Shown piece after piece: positions 25,842 through 32,635 of a stretch of DNA of 61,311 nt. The notes under the pieces were generated by a model. The model saw only the letters and a list, made by a program, of their open reading frames with translations. It had not been told where the DNA came from and did no database searches. A program made the position numbers and the translations under genes. The stretch is from positions 1 to 61,311 of IMG/VR virus record IMGVR_UViG_3300043399_000562; one strand, given 5' to 3'. The DNA is from a virus. The number at the start of each line of letters is the position of its first letter. Positions within the stretch are counted from its first letter, which is position 1.

Positions 25842-26099
25842 GCCAGGTGGCGTCGGCAGTGGCATCCAATGCGTCGGCGGTACTGGGTCGGGATCAGCAT
25901 CCGAAAGCAACTCGTCGGCCCACACCCAAAGGGCGTATCCATCGCCTTCAACCCACTTCATGCGGGCCTGTTCGCCGTTGTAGGCCCAAACCTCAGAACC
26001 GTCTTGCGGCGCAGTCTCGATTGGCTGCCAAGCGCAGATCGTCTCAAACCCTGCTTGCGCCACAGCGGCCAATGGCGGGTATGTCTTCTGCCATTCCAT
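25836..26099 (-). CDS. DUF551-like protein (87 aa)
   Basis: Chosen start ATG 26099 follows AGAGGTG; a longer start at 26129 is possible. The core WQPIETAPQDGSEVWAYNGE, then MKWVEGDGYALWVWADELLS and PTHWMPLP are the recognisable DUF551 pattern of small phage-borne proteins of unknown function. Its TAA stop overlaps the GTTAGGC of the attC at 25835. In a model where cassettes entered at this stop codon, this would be the native gene whose end served as target. Confidence 0.82.
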   Translation of the reverse strand: MEWQKTYPPLAAVAQAGFETICAWQPIETAPQDGSEVWAYNGEQARMKWVEGDGYALWVWADELLSDADPDPVPPTHWMPLPTPPGA

Positions 26100-26115
26100 A
26101 TTCACACCTCTGACT

Positions 26116-26247
26116 TCAGAAGGGCGCATCGACCCACTCTCGTTTAGGTTTACGCCTTGTCCGAGGCTTGGGCAGCGGCTGACCTTTCCAAGTGGGAAAC
26201 GGCCATTCCTTCGGAGGGCTCGGTTCCTGTTTAGTCGGACTCGCCAT
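26116..26247 (-). CDS. Small basic proline-rich protein (43 aa)
   Basis: ATG 26247 overlaps the stop of the sigma-like gene (ATGA). The peptide is rich in Pro, Lys and Trp (PPKEWPFPTWKGQPLPKP). No family recognised. The coupled start is the main support. Confidence 0.55.
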   Translation of the reverse strand: MASPTKQEPSPPKEWPFPTWKGQPLPKPRTRRKPKREWVDAPF

Positions 26248-26774
26248 CACAACCACCTCCCAAGTAGTTGAAAGAAGCGATAGCGATACTTCGTTCGGTT
26301 CCACGAAGCCACACCGGCCCTGTCCATCGCTTCGGCTGTGCTATTGCCAGCAAGCAACCCTTCGATGAACGTCTGGCCGTTCGGCTTCAGCTTCGACGCC
26401 ACGTACTGCAAGGCCCGCAGTATGTGGGAGTAGGTAGATGCGTCGCCAACATCAGGACGATCGGCGAGATCGAACTCGATGCCTTCGACTAGAGCGTATG
26501 TCGTGGCTGATCGACCATTGCGGGACAGGCCAATGTGCTCGTGCCACTCTTTGCGGATGTAGTCCTGCATGGCACCGAGTGCTCGACGCGAAATGTAGTT
26601 CGCACGGTGTGCGGGATCTTCCGGTACTCGATCTTCAGCGAACGCTTCGACGATCGCCAGTCGTCCGACCTGTCGCAGTTCTTCGATGTCGTAGGCGGGA
26701 TGGCGCCGTGTGAACTGCAGCGCAATTCGGGCGCTGCGTACTATCAGCAACTCCGTTTCAGCGTCGAAGACCAC
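26247..26774 (-). CDS. Sigma-70-like factor (region 2 and a C-terminal helical part)
   Basis: About 175 aa; the start is uncertain (GTG 26774 is preferred and overlaps the upstream gene by 17 nt). The segment YDIEELRQVGRLAIVEAFAE followed by ANYISRRALGAMQDYIRKEW aligns with sigma-70 region 2, in which DLxQxGxLALxEA and a basic FxxYARxRIRGAMxDxxR stretch bind core RNA polymerase and the -10 element. The C-terminus (GLLAGNSTAEAMDRAGVASW NRTKYRYRF) could be a region 4-like HTH. A phage sigma that redirects host polymerase is plausible but not shown. Confidence 0.6.
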   Translation of the reverse strand: MVFDAETELLIVRSARIALQFTRRHPAYDIEELRQVGRLAIVEAFAEDRVPEDPAHRANYISRRALGAMQDYIRKEWHEHIGLSRNGRSATTYALVEGIEFDLADRPDVGDASTYSHILRALQYVASKLKPNGQTFIEGLLAGNSTAEAMDRAGVASWNRTKYRYRFFQLLGRWL

Positions 26775-27351
26775 AGCCAACCCCACAGGCCGCAGCCACG
26801 GCGGCAAAGGACAACAGAAGCCCATCCGGCTCGTTCACGGTGCGCATTGCCAAGTCGGGTGCTACCTCGAACTGAGGAACGGCTTCGATTCGGCGCTCGG
26901 CCGAGAAGATGTTGTTGCAGACGTAAGGTGACCCGACGCAGTTCGCCTTGACGCACCAGACCCGTGTTGCCTCGGTGTGATTCTCGGGCCAGTCCACTCG
27001 GGATACACATGCGGCCTTCGAGCCGCGACCAAAGTGCATGCCTTGAACATCGGTAACGAACACCGACGTGCCGCTGGACATGATTCCGCGTTTCGTGATC
27101 TCGGTGATGAAGTCCGGTGGCGTGAATAGGACGCGGGCCTGCAGTGCGACTCGCGTCGTCAAGTCGATGTGCTTGTAAGACCAGATGGCCATCAACGTCG
27201 AGCCGGTAAACCTGTTCTGGCCCGGGTTGTTCCACGAGGCGCACTCGCGTTCATCCTTGGCAAAGGCCGACAGCGTCAGAAGGCCGGCAGACAGCAGCAC
27301 GATCGTGTAGAGGGCCGCACGTACGGCCAGCCTGCGAATCACAGGATGCAT
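26758..27351 (-). CDS. MHFG-type PEP-CTERM protein (secreted, exosortase-type sorting signal)
   Basis: 197 aa from ATG 27351, preceded by GGAG. A signal peptide is clear (VRAALYTIVLLSAGLLTLSA with cleavage near FA-KDE). The mature part carries MHFGRG and four or more cysteines (CVSR, WCVK, NCVG, VCNN). The C-terminus has the three-part sorting signal of PEP-CTERM proteins: NEPD (variant of PEP), a hydrophobic helix LLLSFAAVAAACGVGCGL, and a final RR. Such proteins are processed by exosortase at the host inner membrane. This implies a host with that system. Confidence 0.72.
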   Translation of the reverse strand: MHPVIRRLAVRAALYTIVLLSAGLLTLSAFAKDERECASWNNPGQNRFTGSTLMAIWSYKHIDLTTRVALQARVLFTPPDFITEITKRGIMSSGTSVFVTDVQGMHFGRGSKAACVSRVDWPENHTEATRVWCVKANCVGSPYVCNNIFSAERRIEAVPQFEVAPDLAMRTVNEPDGLLLSFAAVAAACGVGCGLRR

Positions 27352-27560
27352 AGCAGCTTCTCCTTGGCCTTGTCCCGCTTGGGTAGTGGCGCCCATGCGA
27401 TCAGGCCAGCATCGTCTTTCCAGCGACCCCGCACGCAGATGCCGCCGATTGTCAGAAGATGAACGTCGGCACCACCGGGCGGCTTCGGATCGCCCGCACC
27501 TGGGTAGAGGTACGTGCTGCCGCCAGCGACATAATCGACGAGCCTTACGGGTGTCGTCAT
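27339..27560 (-). CDS. Hypothetical protein (73 aa)
   Basis: ATG 27560 overlaps the previous stop (ATGA) and the end overlaps the PEP-CTERM gene by 13 nt. It starts TTPVRLVDYVAGGSTYLYPG and contains a beta-rich GADVHLLTIGGICVRGRWKD. No motif known to me. Confidence 0.65.
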   Translation of the reverse strand: MTTPVRLVDYVAGGSTYLYPGAGDPKPPGGADVHLLTIGGICVRGRWKDDAGLIAWAPLPKRDKAKEKLLCIL

Positions 27561-27784
27561 TGGCTTTGCCCTTGGTCGATGCGACTCGACCACCAGATCA
27601 AGATGGCCGAGACGAGAAGCCAGCACATCGTGCTGAAGATCAACATGCCCAGTGCCTCGGAGACACTGAGGGTCGCGAAAGACTTGGCCGCGATGCACCC
27701 AAGGATGGCCATGCCGATCACGTCGAAGTACGAGAACTTCGTCTCGACGACGAATCGGTAGACGCTGCTGCGAATGCTGCTCAC
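27557..27784 (-). CDS. Small membrane protein (75 aa, two TM helices)
   Basis: GTG start at 27784 overlaps the upstream stop (GTGA). Hydrophobic segments are VIGMAILGCIAAKSF and ALGMLIFSTMCWLLVSAIL. One of several small membrane proteins in this operon. A role at the host envelope during early infection is inference. Confidence 0.65.
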   Translation of the reverse strand: MSSIRSSVYRFVVETKFSYFDVIGMAILGCIAAKSFATLSVSEALGMLIFSTMCWLLVSAILIWWSSRIDQGQSQ

Positions 27785-28077
27785 TTGCTGGTTCCTTCCT
27801 GCAGACGGGCTTCAGCCTTCAGGGCCGCGTACGCAACGCAGTCCTCCAAGCTGTCTCGATGCGGCTCGACCCGCTGACGATCGCGCACGTCCTTGAGGAT
27901 CTGCAGAAGCAGCCAGCCCTCGGACTCGGACAGGTCACGGCCGGTGATGACGTTGAACGCCTGGACCGTCTTGCCCATTGATCGCTCGCCCTCGGGGCGG
28001 TCGTACGTGGATGCCCGATCGCGCATGTGCTTGGCAGCGGCTTCGAGAATTGTCGGTGCGTACGGAGCGGCGTTCAT
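27781..28077 (-). CDS. DUF6378-like phage protein (98 aa)
   Basis: ATG at 28077 overlaps the stop of the 54-aa gene upstream (ATGA). The sequence ILEAAAKHMRDRASTYDRPE, then SMGKTVQAFNVITGRDLSE and RDSLEDCVAYAALKAEARL, is the pattern of a widespread phage family found near replication and recombination genes. The all-helical E/D-rich fold recalls MazG-like pyrophosphatases but the metal-binding set is incomplete to my eye. Confidence 0.78.
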   Translation of the reverse strand: MNAAPYAPTILEAAAKHMRDRASTYDRPEGERSMGKTVQAFNVITGRDLSESEGWLLLQILKDVRDRQRVEPHRDSLEDCVAYAALKAEARLQEGTSK

Positions 28078-28238
28078 AGCTCAGAGTCCTCTCGGGCCTT
28101 CTGGTGAGTGGCAAAGATCCACCCGTTCATCCAGACGACCCACTTGTAGATGTCAGGTGGGTACGGGCAAGCGTCTGGCGGCTTGCCCGATCGGGCAGCA
28201 TCTGCGCCTTGCTGCCAGACGCTGCTGCCGTGGCTCAC
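28074..28238 (-). CDS. Small protein (54 aa) with acidic -EDSEL tail
   Basis: GTG at 28238 overlaps the TGA of the gene upstream and its own TGA overlaps the next ATG, so it is coupled on both sides. The peptide reads VSHGSSVWQQGADAARSGKP then PPDIYKWVVWMNGWIFATHQ and ends KAREDSEL. Its C-terminus belongs to the acidic-x-Leu set shared by several proteins of this phage. Confidence 0.6.
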   Translation of the reverse strand: MSHGSSVWQQGADAARSGKPPDACPYPPDIYKWVVWMNGWIFATHQKAREDSEL

Positions 28239-28516
28239 AGTTCGTCGTCATCGTCCAGGTCGGACGACGCTGCAGCCTTCTTGGCAGGCACCGCCTTCTT
28301 CTCGGGCGCGGCCTTCTTCGGCGGTGCCGACACGAGGCGGCTTCGCTCGATGTGGGCACACAGCGCAGCCTTGATATCGTCGAACTGCGACTCTTCCCAG
28401 AACATCGCACGCTTGTCGCGCTCGATCGGCTCGATGCCGAGATCTTCGGAGATGAACTTCGCCGAGATGTTCAGGCCAATGGAGGACTGAATTTGGGGGA
28501 GGGTGATGTTGGGCAT
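28235..28516 (-). CDS. Hypothetical protein (93 aa) with Lys/Ala linker and -DDDDEL tail
   Basis: ATG 28516 lies about 33 nt downstream of a good promoter start. Residues 1-62 are folded (QIQSSIGLNISAKFISEDLG IEPIERDKRAMFWEE); a PKKAAPEKKAVPAKKAAA linker follows and the last residues are SSDLDDDDEL. The linker plus acidic tip resembles the layout of ssDNA-binding proteins, where a flexible acidic tip recruits partners. The fold itself is not recognised. Confidence 0.75.
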   Translation of the reverse strand: MPNITLPQIQSSIGLNISAKFISEDLGIEPIERDKRAMFWEESQFDDIKAALCAHIERSRLVSAPPKKAAPEKKAVPAKKAAASSDLDDDDEL

Positions 28517-28556
28517 GGGGGCCTTTCGTTGCTGTCAGACGCTGCTGACGGTGTGG

Positions 28557-28585
28557 ATGATAGGTCGCGACAGGTGACGAGTCAA
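28557..28585 (-). promoter_or_regulatory. Internal sigma-70 promoter of the leftward operon
   Basis: On the - strand TTGACT (28585-28580), a 17-bp spacer and TATCAT (28562-28557) form a good promoter. It lies between the exonuclease gene and the gene starting at 28516, the only sizeable gap (81 nt) in this part of the operon. An early-leader hairpin GTCAG/CTGAC lies at about 28535-28549. Confidence 0.72.
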
Positions 28586-28599
28586 CAGAATGTGGAATC
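28582..28599 (-). repeat. 18-bp repeated element, copy 1
   Basis: TCAACAGAATGTGGAATC occurs here and again at 33526-33543, both on the same strand and nowhere else that I see. Here it overlaps the -35 box of the promoter at 28557-28585 and the end of the exonuclease gene. A shared activator site or a recombination remnant are both possible. Confidence 0.6.
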
Positions 28600-29290
28600 A
28601 AAGTTCGTCGTCATCGTCCTGAACTGCCGGCTTTTTCGGCGGTTCATTTTGCACTTTCGATGCTGATTTTTTCACCAGATCAGCGGGTTTTTTGCCACCC
28701 GTGGCATCGCGGATGGCAGACCAGGCTGCAATCATCACCTTGGCCTGATGCATCGCATCGTCCAGCGCGTTGTGGTGCGTACCCTCGCGCTTCACGCTGT
28801 CCATGTTGAAGTCCACGAGCGACTCGGCTGCATCGATGAGCGTGCGCATGTCGCGGATCTTCCAGTAGGCCCCGGACCAAGGGGGCTCAAGGCCAACGCT
28901 GCCCACGTCGATCGAGTGCTCGATCAGCGTGATGTCGAACGTCGCCCCGTTGCCCCATGGGCGCGGGCAACCAAGGCTGCGGACGAACGTGACGAAGTTC
29001 AGCATTGCGCTCGGCAAGGCCATCTTTCGTTCCCGAGCGGCATCACCAGTCTCGAAGATCCGCTGTGCCCCCTTCGCCTGCGTGATCCACCAGGCGATCG
29101 TGCTTGCGCTCGGCTTGCAATGCTTGATGGCTGAGTCCGGGTCGATCTCCTGATAGAAGGTCGGGCCGACCTTGCCGGTGTCGCGGTTGAAGGCTACGGC
29201 TCCCACGCTCAGGATCGGGGCGTTGTACTTCGTGCCGAGTGTCTCTAGGTCGATCGACACATCGGTCCACGGGAACGGATTGGTGCTCAT
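28598..29290 (-). CDS. DnaQ-fold 3'-5' exonuclease (Rv2179c/exonuclease VIII-like)
   Basis: 230 aa. DEDD-type motifs: VSIDLETLGTKYNAPILSVG (ExoI, with D and E), WGNGATFDITLIEH (ExoII) and THHNALDDAMHQA (ExoIII, with H and D). Family members degrade RNA or DNA from 3' ends, and phage copies are linked to recombination. A Lys/Pro-rich linker precedes the acidic tip VQDDDDEL. It lies downstream of RdgC in the same operon. Confidence 0.85.
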   Translation of the reverse strand: MSTNPFPWTDVSIDLETLGTKYNAPILSVGAVAFNRDTGKVGPTFYQEIDPDSAIKHCKPSASTIAWWITQAKGAQRIFETGDAARERKMALPSAMLNFVTFVRSLGCPRPWGNGATFDITLIEHSIDVGSVGLEPPWSGAYWKIRDMRTLIDAAESLVDFNMDSVKREGTHHNALDDAMHQAKVMIAAWSAIRDATGGKKPADLVKKSASKVQNEPPKKPAVQDDDDEL

Positions 29291-29371
29291 GATGGTGAGT
29301 AAGTTCGTGCCAACCCCAACCGCTTGCAGCGGCGCAGAGCATGGCGATGTAGAAGTAGGCTGTCTCGCGCA

Positions 29372-29473
29372 CTACGGGATCAGAGCCACGCCGAGCGCAC
29401 ATACAGCCATGACGATGGAGACGACGAAAGTCGGCAGCCAACGGCCAACTGTCTCAAGGATGATGTCTTTCAT
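29372..29473 (-). CDS. Tiny membrane protein (33 aa)
   Basis: ATG 29473 overlaps the upstream TGA (ATGA). The peptide is MKDIILETVGRWLPTF then VVSIVMAVCALGVALIP, a single transmembrane helix. Too short for most gene callers; the coupled start and clean hydrophobic helix support it. Confidence 0.5.
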   Translation of the reverse strand: MKDIILETVGRWLPTFVVSIVMAVCALGVALIP

Positions 29474-29628
29474 CGCTGCAGAGTTGCGGGAACGCCGATG
29501 CTCATCAGTGTCGTGATCAGGTCGATCGGCACCCCAAGGTGATCGGCCACCTCGGACAGTCCGGCGATCAGCAGGCCGATGAGGATGACGCACAGGGCCA
29601 CGATCAACATCAGGACAACTGGCCTCAC
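29470..29628 (-). CDS. Tiny membrane protein (52 aa)
   Basis: GTG 29628 overlaps the TGA of the gene before (GTGA). It begins VRPVVLMLIVALCVILIGLL, a strong transmembrane helix, then a short soluble part with VADHLGVPIDLITTLMSIGV. With the 33-aa neighbour it forms a pair of coupled membrane peptides. Function unknown. Confidence 0.55.
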   Translation of the reverse strand: MRPVVLMLIVALCVILIGLLIAGLSEVADHLGVPIDLITTLMSIGVPATLQR

Positions 29629-29867
29629 AGTTCATCGTCCTCTTCTTCCGTGTAGCTCGCAGTGACCTCGATCGAGCCGTCGGCCAGGAAGCTGTACGTG
29701 ATCGAGCCATCGAGCCCCGGCCGGAACCACGGCACGATGCCGCCCATCACAGGCACGTCGCGCCGTCTGAGGGCAGACGTGACGTGGTTGCCCAGCGCGA
29801 TGCTGTTCTCGCACAGCCGCAGACGATCGACGTCGTTCTTGATGACCTTGATCTTGACGGTCGTCAC
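29625..29867 (-). CDS. Hypothetical protein (80 aa) with -EEEDDEL tail
   Basis: GTG 29867 is formed inside the last codons of RdgC (CTGTGA), so translation is coupled. It starts TTVKIKVIKNDVDRLRLCEN and is beta-rich, with SITYSFLADGSIEVTASY before the acidic tip. Not recognised. One of the clearest carriers of the acidic -DEL ending. Confidence 0.7.
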   Translation of the reverse strand: MTTVKIKVIKNDVDRLRLCENSIALGNHVTSALRRRDVPVMGGIVPWFRPGLDGSITYSFLADGSIEVTASYTEEEDDEL

Positions 29868-30844
29868 AGCGCATCGTCTCCTTCAGCGATGGCCGACAGC
29901 GCCATGGCTGCAGTCATGATGTGCTTGCGCCGCAACCACAAAGACGCTTCCCAAGCCCGCGCCCGGTCGTCCTTGTCGCCAGCGTCGTCGCTCGACTCGA
30001 TGACGTTGATCCGCTTGAACGTGAAGGAGTCGGTCAAGGTGAACTCGACCGTCTCGTCCTGGTCGGTGATGTGGAGTTCGCGGATCTCGTAGCCGTCGTC
30101 CAGCAGGCGCAGCGCGTTGTCGCTGATCATGCTGACGTTCTTCATCCGAACGACCCGGGCCGACTCTTCCGCATCGTCCTTGAAGAGCACACCGCTGTAG
30201 CTCGGCACGTAATCGTGCTCGTCGTTGCGCACGAGCGGCAACAGGATCTCCGAACCGACGCGCACCTCCGGATCGACGTAGGAGGCAATCGAGGGTGAGG
30301 CGCCAGTGACAACGTCCAGCAGCGACATCACCTGATCAATCATCTGGTCGCACCGACGCGCACTCGAAGACCAGATGATGAAGGTCGAGTTCGGCATGAA
30401 CGTGACGAGGCAGTAGCTGCGCCGAATGAATGCCCTCGGAAGAAGATCGACCTCGACCTCGTCGCGCAGTTCTCGGTACTCCTTCTTGCTGACCTTCCGA
30501 TGCTCGCGACCCTCGATGTCGGCCACGCGCTTCTGCAGATGCTCGTCGCGCACCTTCGACGGCAGCACGCGATCAGCGATCTGCACGCACCACGTCACCG
30601 AGTTCGCCTGGTCGAGCGGGTAGTCCACGCCGGACAGACTGTCGATGAAGCCGATCGACTGCCATTGCGTCGGCGACGGGTCCCGAAACAGCAGCTTCTC
30701 GACCGGCTTGTCGGACCAGCCTTGTGAGCGCATCTCGATGGCCAGTTGCTCGATCTTGCGATAGGCCGCGGTGGACTTGCCGTCCACGTCCACCAGCTTG
30801 AAGATTGTCGCCGCGTTGAACGGCGGGAACTGAGGCTTGCTCAT
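29864..30844 (-). CDS. rdgC: Recombination-associated protein RdgC
   Basis: 326 aa from ATG 30844, overlapping the upstream stop by 4 nt. The central helix QKRVADIEGREHRKVSKKEY then RELRDEVEVDLLPRAFIRRS is the RdgC signature, followed by IIWSSSARRCDQMIDQVMSL. RdgC forms a ring dimer on DNA and inhibits RecA loading and nucleases. In phages it sits with recombination or anti-nuclease functions. The protein ends AEGDDAL, one of the acidic C-termini noted in this genome. Confidence 0.9.
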   Translation of the reverse strand: MSKPQFPPFNAATIFKLVDVDGKSTAAYRKIEQLAIEMRSQGWSDKPVEKLLFRDPSPTQWQSIGFIDSLSGVDYPLDQANSVTWCVQIADRVLPSKVRDEHLQKRVADIEGREHRKVSKKEYRELRDEVEVDLLPRAFIRRSYCLVTFMPNSTFIIWSSSARRCDQMIDQVMSLLDVVTGASPSIASYVDPEVRVGSEILLPLVRNDEHDYVPSYSGVLFKDDAEESARVVRMKNVSMISDNALRLLDDGYEIRELHITDQDETVEFTLTDSFTFKRINVIESSDDAGDKDDRARAWEASLWLRRKHIMTAAMALSAIAEGDDAL

Positions 30845-31047
30845 TGTTTCACTTTCTCGGCGGCCTTCCTGCCTGCCGGTGTCAGTTTGTCTGAATGGTC
30901 GATGTACCCTCGGTGCCTGAGCGACTTCGCCACTGCAGGGATGCCGCCACCACCGTTGATGGTCGGCACCCCGTCCCACATCGGACGACCGGCTGCAAGG
31001 TTCAGAAGAACCCGCCGCATGGTCGAAGTAAGGGGCTTGGTGGACAT
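30841..31047 (-). CDS. Small protein, winged-helix-like (68 aa)
   Basis: ATG at 31047 overlaps the upstream TGA (ATGA). The sequence TSTMRRVLLNLAAGRPMWDG, then AVAKSLRHRGYIDHSDKLTP and AGRKAAEK, has the helix-turn-helix and wing layout common in short phage proteins that open with a sequence like this and finish LTxxGRxA. DNA binding is likely; target unknown. Confidence 0.65.
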   Translation of the reverse strand: MSTKPLTSTMRRVLLNLAAGRPMWDGVPTINGGGGIPAVAKSLRHRGYIDHSDKLTPAGRKAAEKVKQ

Positions 31048-31421
31048 CACTTGGCGCGGATGCTGTACGTGATGCCGTTGGGTGTGTACTTCTTCGTGCA
31101 CTCGTAGAGTTCGAGCACCTTGGCGATGTGGTCCGGAAACACGGTCACCGACACGGCCGACTCGTCCGGCATGCTCGCTAGGCACGAGAAGATGGCCGCG
31201 TCGGCGATCGAGTCGATCTGCCGCTGCGCGACCGTCTCGACTGCCTCGCAGACCATGTCGTTCTCGGCTAGGCTTTCAGCGTGCCCCAGTTCGTAGGCTG
31301 CGAGCATGGCCTTGTTGAACCAGAAGATCGCCGTCGCCGGATCGTTGATCGCATCGGCCGACTGCCAGTGCTTGCCGATCAACTCGACGAGGGCCAGCGG
31401 CAGTTGAATGGGGGAGTTCAT
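31047..31421 (-). CDS. Hypothetical protein (124 aa)
   Basis: ATG 31421 overlaps the previous TGA. Mostly helical (ALVELIGKHWQSADAINDPA, IFWFNKAMLAAYELGHAESL) with a beta-rich end. Coupled on both sides in the operon. Not recognised. Confidence 0.7.
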   Translation of the reverse strand: MNSPIQLPLALVELIGKHWQSADAINDPATAIFWFNKAMLAAYELGHAESLAENDMVCEAVETVAQRQIDSIADAAIFSCLASMPDESAVSVTVFPDHIAKVLELYECTKKYTPNGITYSIRAK

Positions 31422-31660
31422 GTGTCCTTGTCCTTCCGAGGTGGTGAGGGGCGTTCCAGTTGTGGAATCGACGGGCCGGGAGTGTAGGCCGAGCAGTAGA
31501 AGACCTTCTCGTTGATGACTGCGATCCCGGCCATCATGCAGTCGGCCATGACCTCCAGCTTGTGATACGTGGCGTCCCGGTGGTTGACCAGGACGATCGA
31601 GCCGGCCACCACGACCGCACAGACGGCTGCCATCAACAGACTGACCAGACGGGCGCTCAC
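31418..31660 (-). CDS. Small membrane-anchored protein (80 aa)
   Basis: GTG 31660 overlaps the ParB-like gene's stop (CTGTGAG). An N-terminal hydrophobic stretch (LVSLLMAAVCAVVVAGSIVL) is followed by a soluble part with a few cysteines and a charged, Pro-rich end. It may be a signal-anchored or exported protein. Function unknown. Confidence 0.65.
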   Translation of the reverse strand: MSARLVSLLMAAVCAVVVAGSIVLVNHRDATYHKLEVMADCMMAGIAVINEKVFYCSAYTPGPSIPQLERPSPPRKDKDT

Positions 31661-32604
31661 AGCGAATCGTCCCCGTCTTCCTTGCCGATCAGCGCATCGG
31701 CCTCGTCCAGCACGTCCTGCATGTCGTTGCCAACCCGCATCGTGCGGATGTAGTCGGCCATCTTCTTGATCACCGACTTCGCTGCAGGCGTCCAGGGATC
31801 TGCTGCGGTGGCAACCGCTGCCGGTGCCGAATCGGAAGGTGCAGCTTCTTCGACAGCCTTCTTCTTCGGTGCGGCCTTCTTGACGTGCTTGCCGGTGATC
31901 TTCGTCTTGCCCTTGGCCTCGGCTTCCTTGGCGCCGGCCTTCAGCACCGTCGCGGCTTCCTTTCCGTGCTTCTTGATCGTCTGCACCGCGAGCGTCGCAC
32001 TCACCTTGCCGCTCGTCACCATGTCGCGCACAGCCTTCGGAGCCGCCAGCAGTTCGAACAGGTTCGAGACGTAAGCCGTCGTGTAACCCAGCTTCTGCGC
32101 GATCGTCTTGTTGTCGTAGCCGTAGCCCTGCAGCCGCTTGCAGACGGTCGCGATCTCGAAGGGCTGCAGGGGCTTGCCGCTGTTCGACGTGACTAGGGCG
32201 ACGGTCAGGTCCTCGGCACTGGTGCCGGGCGGGTGGACGATCACGGGGATCAGTTCGATCGCAGCGCCGGCATCGCGGGCCTTGGCGACCGCGGCGTGGC
32301 GGCTGTGGCCGTCCGTGACGTATACGAAGTTCTTGCCGTCCTCCTTGACCACGTAGCCGGCCATCGGCTTCGTCTTGTCGTAGCCCCGCTCGACCATCTG
32401 CGAGGCGAGCCACTCGATGTGCTCGTCGTAGGTCTTGTCGTGGACCCGGACGTTGAAGCCCGGGGCGATCCGGATCTCGTCGTAGGGGACCATCCACAGG
32501 TCGGTGCTCTTGGCGCCTGCGTCCTTGGCCATGCCCTTGACGCTGCCCTCGTTGGCGGCATCGAAGAAGGTGATCGCGTCGGCCTGGTTAGTTTCTTCGG
32601 TCAT
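31657..32604 (-). CDS. ParB-like partition/nuclease-domain protein
   Basis: 315 aa. The N-terminal ParB domain is shown by VPYDEIRIAPGFNVRVHDKT and the VTDGHSRHAAVAKARDAGA nucleotide-binding stretch. A KorB-type HTH follows (QGYGYDNKTIAQKLGYTTAY VSNLFELLAAP). A Lys/Ala linker leads to a C-terminal helix and the tip EDGDDSL. There is no ParA gene nearby. It could bind the repeat array at 35425-35494, act as a transcription regulator, or serve replication; these are inferences. Confidence 0.85.
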   Translation of the reverse strand: MTEETNQADAITFFDAANEGSVKGMAKDAGAKSTDLWMVPYDEIRIAPGFNVRVHDKTYDEHIEWLASQMVERGYDKTKPMAGYVVKEDGKNFVYVTDGHSRHAAVAKARDAGAAIELIPVIVHPPGTSAEDLTVALVTSNSGKPLQPFEIATVCKRLQGYGYDNKTIAQKLGYTTAYVSNLFELLAAPKAVRDMVTSGKVSATLAVQTIKKHGKEAATVLKAGAKEAEAKGKTKITGKHVKKAAPKKKAVEEAAPSDSAPAAVATAADPWTPAAKSVIKKMADYIRTMRVGNDMQDVLDEADALIGKEDGDDSL

Positions 32605-32635
32605 GATGGGTTCTCCTTATGAGGTGAGGTGGGGG

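Noticed and set aside
29043-29372. Frame VRETAYFYIAMLCAAASGWG... following the 33-aa membrane peptide
   Set aside because: The first 25 residues look like a membrane peptide, but the frame runs 250 nt into the exonuclease gene and becomes Arg/His-rich. No stop near the exonuclease start, so not listed as a gene.
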